Assembly: GCF_036320965.1 (NCBI RefSeq)
Contig: NC_092262.1
Location: 10,625,072-10,689,071 of the forward strand
From: Panulirus ornatus
Taxonomy: Eukaryota > Arthropoda > Malacostraca > Decapoda > Palinuridae
Direction: 5' to 3'
DNA length: 64,000 bases
The position numbers were made by a program, and so were the translations under genes. Under the pieces are notes generated by a model. That model saw nothing but the letters and a program-made list of their open reading frames with translations. It made no database searches and was not told the DNA's origin. Of this stretch, positions 23,290 through 35,505 are shown in pieces. Position 1 is the stretch's first letter. Each line of letters begins with the position of its first letter.

Positions 23290-24546
23290 GTTCGTTTGAC
23301 TTTCAACTGAAAATCAGTCGAGGGTGCGTATGCGGATTGCACAACATGCACACACAGTGGAGATGTTCCTCTCATCTCTGCTCAGGAGTGATTCCCAGTG
23401 TGGTGCACGACAGATGTGGAAGGCCTGGCTGGCTGGATGACTTGTGAAGTGAAAACCTTCCGTAATTACAATAAGAAAATATATTATGAGAAACTTTTGC
23501 CTTGCTGATTGTTGAGTATACAAGGAACGTTATAGCCCGTATGTATATAGGGAATTTTGTACTCCCTGCGTACATAGGCAACGTTATACCCCCCACGTAT
23601 TACGTACCTCCAATAACTTGTTGGTTGAGATGAGCGTATCTGTGTAGAGTGTGTTGTGGTGTGTACCGCTTGGGGTCTGTGAGGCAAGGCTCTGGTCACT
23701 GGGACACATCATTGAGATGAGTCTGGAGTTGTGGTGGCGTGAGAGATGACACATGTAGCGTCACCTCTGTCTCACACCTTCCCCCCCCCCCCCCGAGCGT
23801 CACAGTACATCACACCACACCGACGTCACCTTAGTAACCACACACGCTTTGTGACGCTCAAGATCTGGTGGTCCTGCAGCACACAACACCTTCCGCCCGC
23901 AAACTACTGTCTTTCCCAACGACCCCGCAACACTGTAGATGAAGTGGGGGAGGTCCACCTTGAGTCTGCGGAACACGAGATAAAAGGAGTTCCATTTTTT
24001 TTTTTTTGTATTTTCTTTATAACCAAGTCTCTGACGTACAACCCGGGTTGTGCCTCCACGAGTTATATTATAACCTTGCGACAGTCGTGTGAGTTAGGGT
24101 TTGGGATCCAGTCCTCATTGATCATGTGATATTTGAATGTGAGCTTTGGCGAAGGCAGCGAATAATACATTTGACTGTGATTAAACTTCTTAGAAAAGGT
24201 TTTTTTTTCCGTTAAACCTCCTAGAAAGGGTTTTACTGTGTTTTGTTGGATTTAAAGTCTCCTATTGCCAGCGTATATGAAGGATAGTTGGTATGTCTTA
24301 TATACCAGTTGATCAAAGAGGCTTCTGTCAACAGACTCACCTTTCGACCACGACTTGTATTCGTCTCGTAAGGCCGTGTCTTTATGAACACGCCTTTCTC
24401 ACACGGGCTTCAGCCACGGCTTGATCCAGGGCTTGGAGTAAGGCTAGAGCACCAGGGCGACTTGCTGGTGATGGTAGGGGTGTGGTATACCTTCCTGCAG
24501 AAGGGTGAGGGTGGAAGGCGTCGCACGAGAAGGACGCGTCTAGGAT

Positions 24547-24577
<31 letters not shown>

Positions 24578-25830
24578 AGTGAGTGTGTGTGGCAGGAGCG
24601 GAGGGAGGGTAGGGCTGTCTGGCCACCACTGTGGTGTTCGCCCAGGTGCGTGTGTTGCTCTCTGCTTGTGTTGTGGACTGGCCACTAAACATACAAGTCC
24701 TCCCTCATTGTAGGGGGGTCACATGCGGACCATTTTCCCTCGTGAATGACATCATAGTTGTGGGAACTTTGTGCTGAAATACAGTTAGACAAGTACGCCA
24801 CCTTGTCTTAATGTTACAGGAGGGAAGGCTTTTGTTAGACGGGTTCCTCAGTATACAACTTGGCCCGGTGTGTAACCCAGGTATACCCGAGAACCGTCCT
24901 CGGTATACAACTTGGCCTGGTGTGTAACCCAGGTATACCCAACAACCATCATCATTTCCCCCTGACGTATGTAGTTCAGCAGTGGTTCAGTCCAGCATTT
25001 TTTCCACCTCAGATTTTTCGTACGCGTCGTGTCCACCTCAATAATTTTGGATCGTCGTGCCTCAGCAGGTGTTCGGAGGAGGCGCCTGGCACCTGTGGTA
25101 GTCGCCGCTACTGGTGGTGATTGATGGCGAGGGGGCGTCGTCAACAACCAGGGGCACCAGGTTCGACACTCCGCCCTCCTCTCCTCCTCCCCTCTCCACT
25201 CGGGTAATGAGCAAGATCTTGCGTAAGAGGTTTGGCGGCGTTACGCAACGGGCGGGAGGTCTGGGGTGCCTGCTTGAACAATGAAAAAAAAAAGAACAGG
25301 ACACCAACGCCAGTAGTCGCGATGATCAATTGTGTGAAGGATCCTCTCGCGTTAATGGATGTTTACTGTTCAGAAAATAACAGATCCGTTCTCTGTTATC
25401 TGCTAGAAAACGGCAACAGGGTCTGGTCTTGTCGGCGGAACTGCTGCCGGTTTGCCCAGGACGTTTTATTGTTTTTTTTTCTATGGTTTAGTCATTTTTT
25501 TTTTAAGGTTTACTACAGTGGTTGACATTCGCCGCAGGTTTGGATGACAGAGGTGGAGGTGGTTGGGAGTCGAGTATGCGGCCACAGCTCCCCACGGGAT
25601 GACTGGAACTTGAGTATATGTTCCTGGGATAGTTAGTATACCACAGCTTGAGGAGAATATATGGTGTTAGGTAATGCCACTCCTCTCTCTCCCCACACCC
25701 GCCGCCCCGGTCCAGTACACACCAACCCGCCCCCTTCTTTCTCTTCCCCCCTCAAACACAAACACATGCACCGTGTTATTCTGTTCTCAGTCAACATGTT
25801 ACACGGCCTAGGCCCCTGAGGAGGCATGAT
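23290..25830. other. Unassigned sequence, 2.5 kb
   Basis: Contains a duplicated phrase (tatacaacttggcc and gtgtaacccaggtatacccg, at about 24852 and 24902, 50 bp apart), a (TG)n at 24551-24592 and several T runs. No frame is above 130 codons and none has a domain. Confidence 0.35.
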
Positions 25831-25835
25831 ACTCT

Positions 25836-26241
25836 CACTCAGTAACTCATTTATGCCTTGGGAAACTTGTCACTCTCACTCATAACTCGTTTATCTCTTC
25901 GGGAAACTTGTCACTCACTCAGTAACTCATCTATCTCTTCGAGGAACTTGTCACTCTCACTCAGTAACTCATTTATCTCTTTGGGAAACTTGTCACTCTC
26001 ACTCAGTAACTCATTTTTGCCTTCGTTAAACATGTCACTCTCACGCAGTAAGTCATTTGTACCTTCGTTAAACATGTCACTCTCACTGAGTAACTCATTT
26101 ATGCCTTCGGGAAACATGTCACGCGCTCAGTAAGTCATTTTTGCCTTCGTTAAACATGTCGCTCTCACTCAGTAACTCATTTATGCCTAGGGAGACATGT
26201 CACTCTCACTCATCACTCATTGACGCCTTCAGGAAGCATGT
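25836..26241. repeat. 42-bp minisatellite, about 9-10 copies
   Basis: agtaactcatttatctcttt with ggaaacttgtcactctcact repeats every 42 bp (25921, 25963, 26005 and onwards). The last unit joins the 31-bp array at gcatgtcacgtggatgg with no spacer. 42 is divisible by three, which explains the short open frames on both strands. Confidence 0.92.
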
Positions 26242-29200
26242 CACGTGGATGGTACGGACGCAAGTGTAGGACACGTGGATGGTACGGTCGCAAGTGTAGA
26301 CACCGTGGATGGTACGGTCGTAAGTGTAGGACACCGTGGATGGTAACGGTCGCAAGTGTAGACACCGTGGATGGTGCGGTCGCAAGTGTAGACACCGTGG
26401 ATGGTAACGGTCGCAAGTGTAGACACCGTGGATGGTACGGACGCAAGTGTAGGACACCGTGGATGGTGCGGTCGCAAGTGTAGACACCGTGGATGGTAAC
26501 GGTCGCAAGTGTAGACACCGTGGATGGTACGGTCGCAAGTGTAGGACACGTGGATGGTACGGTCGCAAGTGTAGACACCGTGGATGGTACGGTCGCAAGT
26601 GTAGACACCGTGGATGGTACGGTCGCAAGTGTAGACACCGTGGATGGTGCGGTCGCAAGTGTAGGACACGTGGATGGTACGGACGCAAGTGTAGGACACC
26701 GTGGATGGTACGGTCGCAAGTGTAGACACCGTGGATGGTGCGGTCGCAAGTGTAGACACCGTGGATGGTGCGGTCGCAAGTGTAGGACAACCGTGGATGG
26801 TACGGACGCAAGTGTAGGACACCGTGGATGGTACGGTCGCAAGTGTAGGACACCGTGGATGGTACGGACGCAAGTGTAGGACACCGTGGATGGTGCGGTC
26901 GCAAGTGTAGGACACGTGGATGGTACGGTCGTAAGTGTAGGACACCGTGGATGGTACGGACGCAAGTGTAGGACACGTGGATGGTACGGTCGCAAGTGTA
27001 GACACCGTGGATGGTACGGACGCAAGTGTAGGACACGTGGATGGTACGGTCGTAAGTGTAGGACACCGTGGATGGTGCGGTCGCAAGTGTAGGACACGTG
27101 GATGGTACGGTCGTAAGTGTAGGACACCGTGGATGGTGCGGTCGCAAGTGTAGGACACCGTGGATGGTGCGGTCGCAAGTGTAGGACACGTGGATGGTAC
27201 GGTCGCAAGTGTAGGACACCGTGGATGGTACGGTCGTAAGTGTAGGACACCGTGGATGGTGCGGTCGCAAGTGTAGACACCGTGGATGGTACGGTCGTAA
27301 GTGTAGGACACCGTGGATGGTACGGTCGCAAGTGTAGACACCGTGGATGGTGCGGTCGCAAGTGTAGACACCGTGGATGGTACGGTCGTAAGTGTAGGAC
27401 ACCGTGGATGGTACGGACGCAAGTGTAGGACACCGTGGATGGTACGGACGCAAGTGTAGGACAACCGTGGATGGTACGGACGCAAGTGTAGGACACGTGG
27501 ATGGTACGGTCGCAAGTGTAGGACACCGTGGATGGTAACGGTCGCAAGTGTAGGACACGTGGATGGTACGGTCGTAAGTGTAGGACACCGTGGATGGTAC
27601 GGACGCAAGTGTAGGACACCGTGGATGGTACGGTCGCAAGTGTAGACACCGTGGATGGTACGGTCGTAAGTGTAGGACACCGTGGATGGTACGGTCGTAA
27701 GTGTAGGACACCGTGGATGGTACGGTCGTAAGTGTAGGACACCGTGGATGGTACGGTCGTAAGTGTAGGACACCGTGGATGGTGCGGTCGCAAGTGTAGA
27801 CACCGTGGATGGTAACGGTCGCAAGTGTAGACACCGTGGATGGTACGGACGCAAGTGTAGGACACCGTGGATGGTACGGTCGCAAGTGTAGGACACGTGG
27901 ATGGTACGGTCGCAAGTGTAGACACCGTGGATGGTACGGTCGCAAGTGTAGACACCGTGGATGGTACGGTCGTAAGTGTAGGACACCGTGGATGGTACGG
28001 ACGCAAGTGTAGGACACCGTGGATGGTGCGGTCGCAAGTGTAGGACACGTGGATGGTACGGTCGCAAGTGTAGACACCGTGGATGGTGCGGTCGCAAGTG
28101 TAGACACCGTGGATGGTGCGGTCGCAAGTGTAGACACCGTGGATGGTACGGTCGCAAGTGTAGACACCGTGGATGGTACGGTCGCAAGTGTAGACACCGT
28201 GGATGGTACGGTCGTAAGTGTAGGACACCGTGGATGGTACGGTCGTAAGTGTAGGACACCGTGGATGGTACGGTCGTAAGTGTAGGACACCGTGGATGGT
28301 ACGGTCGTAAGTGTAGGACACCGTGGATGGTACGGTCGTAAGTGTAGGACACCGTGGATGGTGCGGTCGCAAGTGTAGACACCGTGGATGGTAACGGTCG
28401 CAAGTGTAGACACCGTGGATGGTACGGACGCAAGTGTAGGACACCGTGGATGGTACGGACGCAAGTGTAGGACACCGTGGATGGTGCGGTCGCAAGTGTA
28501 GACACCGTGGATGGTACGGACGCAAGTGTAGGACACCGTGGATGGTACGGACGCAAGTGTAGGACACCGTGGATGGTACGGACGCAAGTGTAGGACACGT
28601 GGATGGTACGGTCGTAAGTGTAGGACACCGTGGATGGTGCGGTCGCAAGTGTAGACACCGTGGATGGTACGGACGCAAGTGTAGGACACCGTGGATGGTA
28701 CGGTCGCAAGTGTAGACACCGTGGATGGTGCGGTCGCAAGTGTAGACACCGTGGATGGTGCGGTCGCAAGTGTAGGACACCGTGGATGGTACGGACGCAA
28801 GTGTAGGACACGTGGATGGTACGGTCGCAAGTGTAGACACCGTGGATGGTACGGTCGCAAGTGTAGACACCGTGGATGGTGCGGTCGCAAGTGTAGACAC
28901 CGTGGATGGTGCGGTCGCAAGTGTAGGACACGTGGATGGTACGGTCGTAAGTGTAGGACACCGTGGATGGTACGGACGCAAGTGTAGGACACCGTGGATG
29001 GTACGGACGCAAGTGTAGGACACCGTGGATGGTACGGTCGCAAGTGTAGACACCGTGGATGGTGCGGTCGCAAGTGTAGACACCGTGGATGGTGCGGTCG
29101 CAAGTGTAGACACCGTGGATGGTGCGGTCGCAAGTGTAGACACCGTGGATGGTGCGGTCGCAAGTGTAGACACCGTGGATGGTAACGGTCGCAAGTGTAG

Positions 29201-29890
29201 GACAACCGTGGATGGTACGGTCGTAAGTGTAGGACACCGTGGATGGTACGGTCGCAAGTGTAGACACCGTGGATGGTGCGGTCGCAAGTGTAGGACACCG
29301 TGGATGGTGCGGTCGCAAGTGTAGACACCGTGGATGGTGCGGTCGCAAGTGTAGGACACCGTGGATGGTACGGACGCAAGTGTAGGACACCGTGGATGGT
29401 GCGGTCGCAAGTGTAGGACACCGTGGATGGTACGGTCGCAAGTGTAGGACACCGTGGATGGTACGGTCGCAAGTGTAGGACACCGTGGATGGTACGGACG
29501 CAAGTGTAGGACACCGTGATGGTACGGTCGCAAGTGTAGGACACCGTGGATGGTACGGTCGCAAGTGTAGGACACCGTGGATGGTACGGACGCAAGTGTA
29601 GGACACCGTGGATGGTACGGACGCAAGTGTAGGACACCGTGGATGGTACGGTCGCAAGTGTAGGACACCGTGGATGGTACGGACGCAAGTGTAGGACACC
29701 GTGGATGGTACGGTCGCAAGTGTAGGACACCGTGGATGGTACGGACGCAAGTGTAGGACACCGTGGATGGTACGGTCGCAAGTGTAGGGCACCGTGGATG
29801 GTACGGACGCAAGTGTAGGGCACCGTGGATGGTACGGTCGCAAGTGTAGGACACCGTGGATGGTACGGTCGCAAGTGTAGGGCACCGTGG
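26242..29890. repeat. 3.65-kb array of about 119 units of 30-32 bp
   Basis: The unit is gacaccgtggatggtacggt plus cgcaagtgtag (31 bp). One-base changes give 30- or 32-bp units: loss of G before ACACC, loss of C giving gaCACGTGg, an extra A giving gacaACCg, or taacgg. Substitutions define types (tacggt or tgcggt, ggacgc or ggtcgc, cgcaag or cgtaag). The unit lacks stops in all minus frames, so three overlapping minus frames of over 1200 codons (reading YTCDRTIHGV, HLRPYHPRCP and TLATVPSTVS) are artefacts. The right end (from about 29350) is homogeneous 31-bp, while the left and centre mix lengths. The last units diverge (gggcacc, aaggcacggg). Confidence 0.97.
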
Positions 29891-30371
29891 AAGGCACGGG
29901 ACGCGAGCACGACGGCGCAGTTGACGCTACTTCTTGTCCTCGCGTCACACAAAGGAACCCAGACCCCGGCAGTTCGCTGGGTCGTGACGAGGATGTTAGT
30001 TCAGTGGTCATGGGAGGATCAGAAAGCTGCAGATTAATGAACTAGACGCTTAAACAGATGATCAAAAGATTAATCTTGGCTGTAAAGACTGGAGATGAGT
30101 GATCTGTGGATGTGGTAGGGTTTGCCAGGGACTGTGGTGGGTTGTGGTACGGGGAGCCGTTGGCTCGGGGGGAGAGGTACTGGCGACGCACAGATGGTTC
30201 GTCGGGCGACGCACAGATGGTTCATCGAGGCCCCGCGTGTGTAGGGAAGACCCTCTTGTGTGTGTGACCCCTGTCATCCCGTATTTGCGGTACCGTTCAA
30301 GGGGGGTGGATAAGCCAGCGAGTGCTGAGTCAACTCGCTGGCGATACCGACCCAGAACTGTCGGTGTCAGG
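29891..30371. other. Flank of the large array; 22-bp duplication
   Basis: gcgacgcacagatggttcgt is duplicated at about 30181 and 30203. No other feature seen. Confidence 0.5.
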
Positions 30372-30652
30372 TGAGGTACAGTACGGGTGTCGAACGGGTA
30401 TGTGCTGCGGTACAGTACGGGTGTCGAACGGGTTTGGTGTGCTGTGGTACAGTACGGGTGTCGAACGGATGTGTGCTGCGGTATAGTACGGGTGTCGAAC
30501 GGGTGTGTGCTGCGGTACAGTACGGGTGTCGAACGGGTGTGTGCTGCGGTACAGTACGGGTGTCGAACGGGTATGTGCTGCGGTACAGTACGGGTGTCGA
30601 ACGGGTGTGTGCTGCGGTACAGTACGGGTGTCGAACGGGTGCGGTGTGGTGC
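30372..30652. repeat. 34-bp minisatellite, about 8 copies
   Basis: ggtacagtacgggtgtcgaa then cgggtgtgtgctgc recurs every 34 bp, with one 36-bp variant (tttggtgtgctgt). Plus frames across it are spurious. Confidence 0.94.
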
Positions 30653-31230
30653 GCTGCCGGTCCAGAACATCGTCCCGACCCTAGCCACCGTCATGTCCAT
30701 CTTGCCTCATTTGTACAGTGAGCGCTACGGGCTACCCGATACAGCCCCCAGTGGCAGATTGTACACGTCGGGAGAGGCAGGGGGGGACTCGCTCAGTCTC
30801 CCTGTCTTTCTCTCCCTTATTATCTCCTCCCTGTGTACCTTGGTGGAGCCTCAGCCTTCACCCTCAAGTGTGGTGGTAAGTGCCTCGGTCAGTAAAGTGT
30901 CCTCGCACTTAACGGACACCCCCCCCCTCCCTTCTACTTAACTGCCGTCGTCATGTGTGTGTGTGTGTGTGTGTATCCGGCCATGTTGAGGCGTCTCATG
31001 CGGCCTTCAGGGGCGTCCCAGACACCAAGAGACGGTGCCAGACTCAACCTTGGAGTTCGTACTCTGCCTCCTCTCCCCCAACGCCTTCCTCGACAGTCCC
31101 CCCCCAGACCCTCCCCCCCCCCCGCCCCCCAACACCCGAAGCGTGTGTACCCATCCACCTCCTGATGTACTGTCCACACCCCCACCTACCCTTTTCCTCT
31201 CTGTCCTCCCTATCCAGTTTTCGACCGTCC

Positions 31231-31277
<47 letters not shown>

Positions 31278-31404
31278 GCCTTATCGCGTCTCCACCGTAC
31301 TCACACCTTCCCCTCCAGTGGCTCTGCTGCCATACAGTCGAATTTCATGGCCACGGGAAGTGCGACCCCTTTGAGCACAGCCGAGGTACGACCCACGTTG
31401 GCGT
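30653..31404. other. C-rich unassigned sequence with (TG)n and (CA)n
   Basis: (TG)10 at 30954-30974 and (CA)21 at 31233-31275 flank a C-rich stretch. Frames are Pro/Ser/His-rich; no gene called. Confidence 0.45.
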
Positions 31405-32130
31405 AGGTGATGAGAGTGTGAGGGAGGTAATGAGAGTGTGAGGGAAGTGTGTTGGTGTAGGTAATGAGAGTGTGAGGGAAGTGTGTTGGCGTAGGTAATG
31501 AGAGTGTGAGGGAAGTGTGTTGGTGTAGGTAATGAGAGTGTGAGGGAAGTGTGTTGGTGTAGGTAATGAGAGTGTGAGGGAAGTGTGTTGGTGTAGGTAA
31601 TGAGAGTGTGAGGGAAGTGTGTTGGTGTAGGTAATGAGAGTGTGAGGGAAGTGTGTTGGTGTAGGTAATGAGAGTGTGAGGGAAGTGTGTTGGTGTAGGG
31701 TAATGAGAGTGTGAGGGAAGTGTGTTGGTGTAGGTAATGAGAGTGTGAGGGAAGTGTGTTGGTGCAGGTAATGAGAGTGTGAGGGGAGTGTGTTGGTGTA
31801 GGTAATGAGAGTGTGAGGGAAGTGTGTTGGTGTGGGTAATGAGAGTGTGAGGGAAGTGTGTTGGCGTAGGTAATGAGAGTGTGAGGGAAGTGTGTTGGCG
31901 TAGGTAATGAGAGTGTGAGGGAAGTGTGTTGGTGTAGGTAATGAGAGTGTGAGGGAAGTGTGTTGGTGTAGGTAATGAGAGTGTGAGGGAAGTAATGAGA
32001 TTGTGAGGGAAGTGTGTTGGCGTAAATAGATCGTGTGAGGGAAGTGTGTTGGCGTGTCTAATGAGAGAATATGAGGGTAGTGTTGGCGTCGACAGATTGT
32101 GTGAGGGGGAGGGAGGAGTGTGTTGGCGTA
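31405..32130. repeat. 34-bp minisatellite, about 19 copies
   Basis: ggtaatgagagtgtgaggga then agtgtgttggtgta repeats every 34 bp, with one 35-bp unit (tagggtaatg) and a shortened unit near 31985. The last units (from 32030) are strongly diverged. The 263-codon minus frame (HTSLTLSLPTPTHF) is an artefact. Confidence 0.95.
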
Positions 32131-32260
32131 CATCATGAGGGCTGTGTTATTCTGAAGTATGTGTAAGTGCCATAATAGAAGTAGTAGTCGTAGACATAGT
32201 AGTAGAAGTAGTTGTAGTAGTAGTAGTAGTAAGGGCGACTTGATGACATACCCCTGGGCA

Positions 32261-32420
32261 ACAGACTGGACCTGTTTGCACTGTTAACAGACTGGACCTG
32301 TCTGCACTGTTAACAGACCGGACCTATTTGCACTGTTAACAGACAGGACCTGTCTGCACTGTTAACAGACTGGACCTGTCTGCACTGTTAACAGACCGGA
32401 CCTGTCTGCACTGTTAACAG
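32261..32420. repeat. 26-bp minisatellite, 6 copies
   Basis: acagactggacctgtctgca then ctgtta recurs every 26 bp (32261, 32287 and onwards). A short (GTA)n precedes it at 32180-32232. Confidence 0.94.
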
Positions 32421-32869
32421 TTCTCCTTGGCACCGGCAGCCCCCGGGGGTCTCGCCTATGAACAAACTGGTTCCCCACTTAGCAACACATAGTCACACAT
32501 GTCCCCCGTGTGTAAGTCATATGTTGTATTACTCATGGCGGCTGTATGTAAGTCCTTTATGTAAGTCGGGAGAAATACAGTTGGAGCTGTGAAGTTTAAG
32601 ACTTCGGATGCGTGTGTGTGTGTGTGTGGGTGGGTAGAGGTGTGGGGGGGGGAGTAAGAGTAGCGACGCATGGTTGATACTGGCCTAATCACCGCGTTTT
32701 AATAATGACACCCCGGGCATTATTCTGTGTCGTGCGCTCCGCCAGTTAATGACACCTGTTTGGTAAACGAGTTTCCGGCTAATTAAGTGCATAGCGGGAG
32801 TGAGAGCGTGGACGTCGGGGCGCTGATGTGCCGCGTATGGTAAGGCAATGGACGACTTCAGACTCCAGT

Positions 32870-32958
32870 ATTGGACTCTTTCTGAAGGTGTTCCGTATAG
32901 TAAGATGGCACGGCACTGGAGGACGCCAGTTTTGTTTATATTAGATGTATATGATGAC

Positions 32959-33022
<64 letters not shown>

Positions 33023-33172
33023 TGAAGGTGTTCCGTATAGCAGGCTGGCACGGCACTGGAGGACACCAGTTTTGTTTATATTAGATGTATATGATGACAT
33101 GTATATATTCTGGTCAATAGTCCATTGGACTCTTCTGAAGGTGTTCCGTGTGCCTGGATGGCGGAAAGGCAT
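32870..33172. repeat. About 90-bp duplication flanking (TA)n
   Basis: ctgaaggtgttccgtatag to atgatgacatgtatata occurs at about 32882-32966 and again at 33022-33108, on either side of (TA)29 (32962-33020). A third partial copy begins at 33133 (ctgaaggtgttccgtgtgcc). The TA tract appears to have grown from the tatata end of the unit. Confidence 0.92.
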
Positions 33173-33239
33173 TTCAGCTGGAGTGGGTCACAGGGAGCTT
33201 AATGTTCCATGTGAATGATGCTGTGTCTAAGCTTGTGTG

Positions 33240-33550
33240 GAGTGGTGGTGTGGTAGGAAGCGTGGTTCTGCGGCAGTTGTGGTTGTGGTCAGGTGGGGTT
33301 GTGGTAGGAGGTGAGGGTCTGGGGGTGCAGCTTCGGCTACGGTGAGGTGGTGTAGTGTGGTAGGAGGCGTGGGTCTGGGGGGGTGCAGCTTCGGCTACGG
33401 TGAGGTGGTGTAGTGTGGTAGGAGGCGTGGGTCTGGGAGGTGCAGCTTCGGCTACGGTGAGGTGGTGTGGTGTGGTAGGAGGCGATGGTCTGGGGGCGCA
33501 GCTTCGGCTACGGTGAGGTGGTGTGGTGTGGTGTGGTAGGAGGCGTGGGT
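33240..33550. repeat. 57-bp minisatellite, about 5 copies
   Basis: ggtgcagcttcggctacggt repeats every 57-58 bp (33325, 33383, 33440 and onwards), with a G/T-rich spacer ggtgtggtaggaggcgtggg. Confidence 0.9.
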
Positions 33551-33620
33551 GAGCATCAAGAACACGTATAATAACTCATCGGCTCTGTCACGGACAAGAT
33601 GTGGAGGGCAGCCAGGCGCC

Positions 33621-33746
<126 letters not shown>

Positions 33747-34514
33747 CTTCATAAACCTTGGTTATCTCCCCACGAACGACGTGTCGTCCCGCAAGGTGGC
33801 GGAGCCGTCTCTTCTTCAGTCCTCCACGACGGCTGAACCCATAATTTGATATGCTATATTTTTTCCCCCATTTCAAAGGTTTGAGGTGGTTCCCAAGCCC
33901 TGAAGGAGGAAGGAGGATCAAATCCACAAACTTAACTGATAAGACGTGTATACAGTATCGTATTTAGACGTACAGACCCACTTAAGACATGACGTGTGGG
34001 TATTTGACTACACGTAGCTGTCGTCGGACATGACAATCCGCTGTAGTTTTGATACCAGAGATGGTATGTGGTGAGGAGGTGTGGTGTGGTGGAGGGAGCC
34101 AGTGGAAGGGGTGTGTTGAGCGTTGGGGTAGGTTGGGGTGTGGTCGTAGCCGTTGGCAAGCACCCGGCTGTAGGACCTCTACCACGCCCACATATCAGTC
34201 CACGCCCCTCCTCCTCCTCCTCCTGGGGTTACGCAAGATGTGAGGCCTGTGTGGGGCAGGGTCCTTAACGCACTTCCCCCACCCCTTCCATGCGGGCTCT
34301 GACCTTCACGCCGTCACACTCCTCCTGTATTATAACCGCGGATGTCACTGTAGGAGACCATTAGTCATGTGTTGTGGGGGAGGTCTTCACCATATCTACC
34401 TCCCTCAGGGTGTTATGTGGGGTCAAGAGTGGCCTTGAACGGCCTGTTAACGTATGTATGGCTCCTGTGCCACATCCCGCCACCTTGACCAAGGGCTTCC
34501 CGTGTTGGGGGATG

Positions 34515-34857
34515 TCCTGAAGTCGTTTCCCTGTAGCTGCGGTAGTACTGAAGTCGTTTCCCTGTAGCTGCGGGTGTTCTGAAGTCGTTTCCCTGTAGCT
34601 GCGGTAGTACTGAAGTCGTTTCCCTGTAGCTGCGGGTGTTCTGAAGTCGTTTCCCTGTAGCTGCGGTAGTACTGAAGTCGTTTCCCTGTAGCTGCGGGTG
34701 TTCTGAAGTCGTTTCCCTGTAGCTGCGGATGTTCTGAAGTCGTTTCCCTGTAGCTGCGGATGTTCTGAAGTCGTTTCCCTGTAGCTGCGGTAGTACTGAA
34801 GTCGTTTCCCTGTAGCTGCGGATGTTCTGAAGTCGTTTCCCTATAGCTACGTAATAG
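34515..34857. repeat. 31-bp minisatellite, about 11 copies
   Basis: ctgaagtcgtttccctgtag then ctgcggtagta (or ctgcgggtgtt) repeats every 31 bp. The two 3' variants alternate over several units, implying a 62-bp higher-order repeat. The minus frame at 34413-35123 includes the array (GNDFRTSAATGKRLQ) and is not called. Confidence 0.94.
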
Positions 34858-35244
34858 CCATTCCTCACATGTTGACGTCTGACACTTACAACCCCCTCTG
34901 CCATACTGAAGGTCATGTCCCCTGGCCTTCCAGTAGTGCCACCTCCTCCTCCTCCTGCCGTAGGCGCTGACGCAGGAGGTGGTTGGTGGCTGGCGTCATC
35001 CGTTCCACCGCCAGCTGGAGCAGCAACTGGCATAGGGCCAGCTGTGGTTGTCTCAGTGTATCGTGTGTCGCGGCCGACACAACCAGTGGATCCGTGTTGA
35101 CAACTCCTGTCGCGTGAGGACAATTTTGTTAAATGTGTTGTAATGTGAGAGAGACAGACAGACAGACAGGTTGTGGAAGGCTGTCGCTCAGAGGAACTTT
35201 AAACCGCCGATGGAAGGTTTTAGATCCATTTATTTATCCACGAT

Positions 35245-35505
35245 CCCTCCATGGTGTAGAGGTTAGGCGTGTTTCCTGGCCGTGACGCATTCACGGGCTG
35301 GTCCAGGGTATGGGTTCGAATCCTAGTTGAGGCAGTCTTGTCCACAGTCAACCCAACTGTTCGTCCGTCCCCTAGGGTTAGGTCGATTAAATGAATACCT
35401 ATCGCAGGCCAGAATACATATGCATATAATTTCATTCTTCTATCCGTACCTGTTTGCCATTTCCCGCTTTAGCGAGGTAGCGCCAGGAGCGGACGAAGAA
35501 AAGGC
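35245..35505 (+). mobile_element. Composite tRNA-SINE with GCGAGGTAGCG body
   Basis: The best-preserved retroposon head. It has an A-box-like TGGTGTAGAGGTTAGG at 35252-35267 and a perfect B box GGTTCGAATCC at 35313-35323, about 60 bp apart as in tRNA genes. The body GTCCACAGTCAACCCAACTG follows, then an AT-rich linker (acatatgcatataatttcat), then ttgccatttcccgctttagc, gaggtagcgccaggagcgga. The order head, TA-rich linker, body is the same as at 1233-1572. It is not a functional tRNA, because downstream pairing to an acceptor stem is not evident. Confidence 0.75.

Noticed and set aside
26242..29890. CRISPR-like array
   Set aside because: Repeats are directly head-to-tail without unique spacers, and the window is eukaryotic.
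26206..30011. Three overlapping minus-strand frames of over 1200 codons (YTCDRTIHGV-type repeat protein with Cys/His)
   Set aside because: The 31-bp unit lacks stops in every minus frame. Frame-shifting 30/32-bp units occur freely and the translation just cycles between three peptide readings, so there is no selection for a frame.
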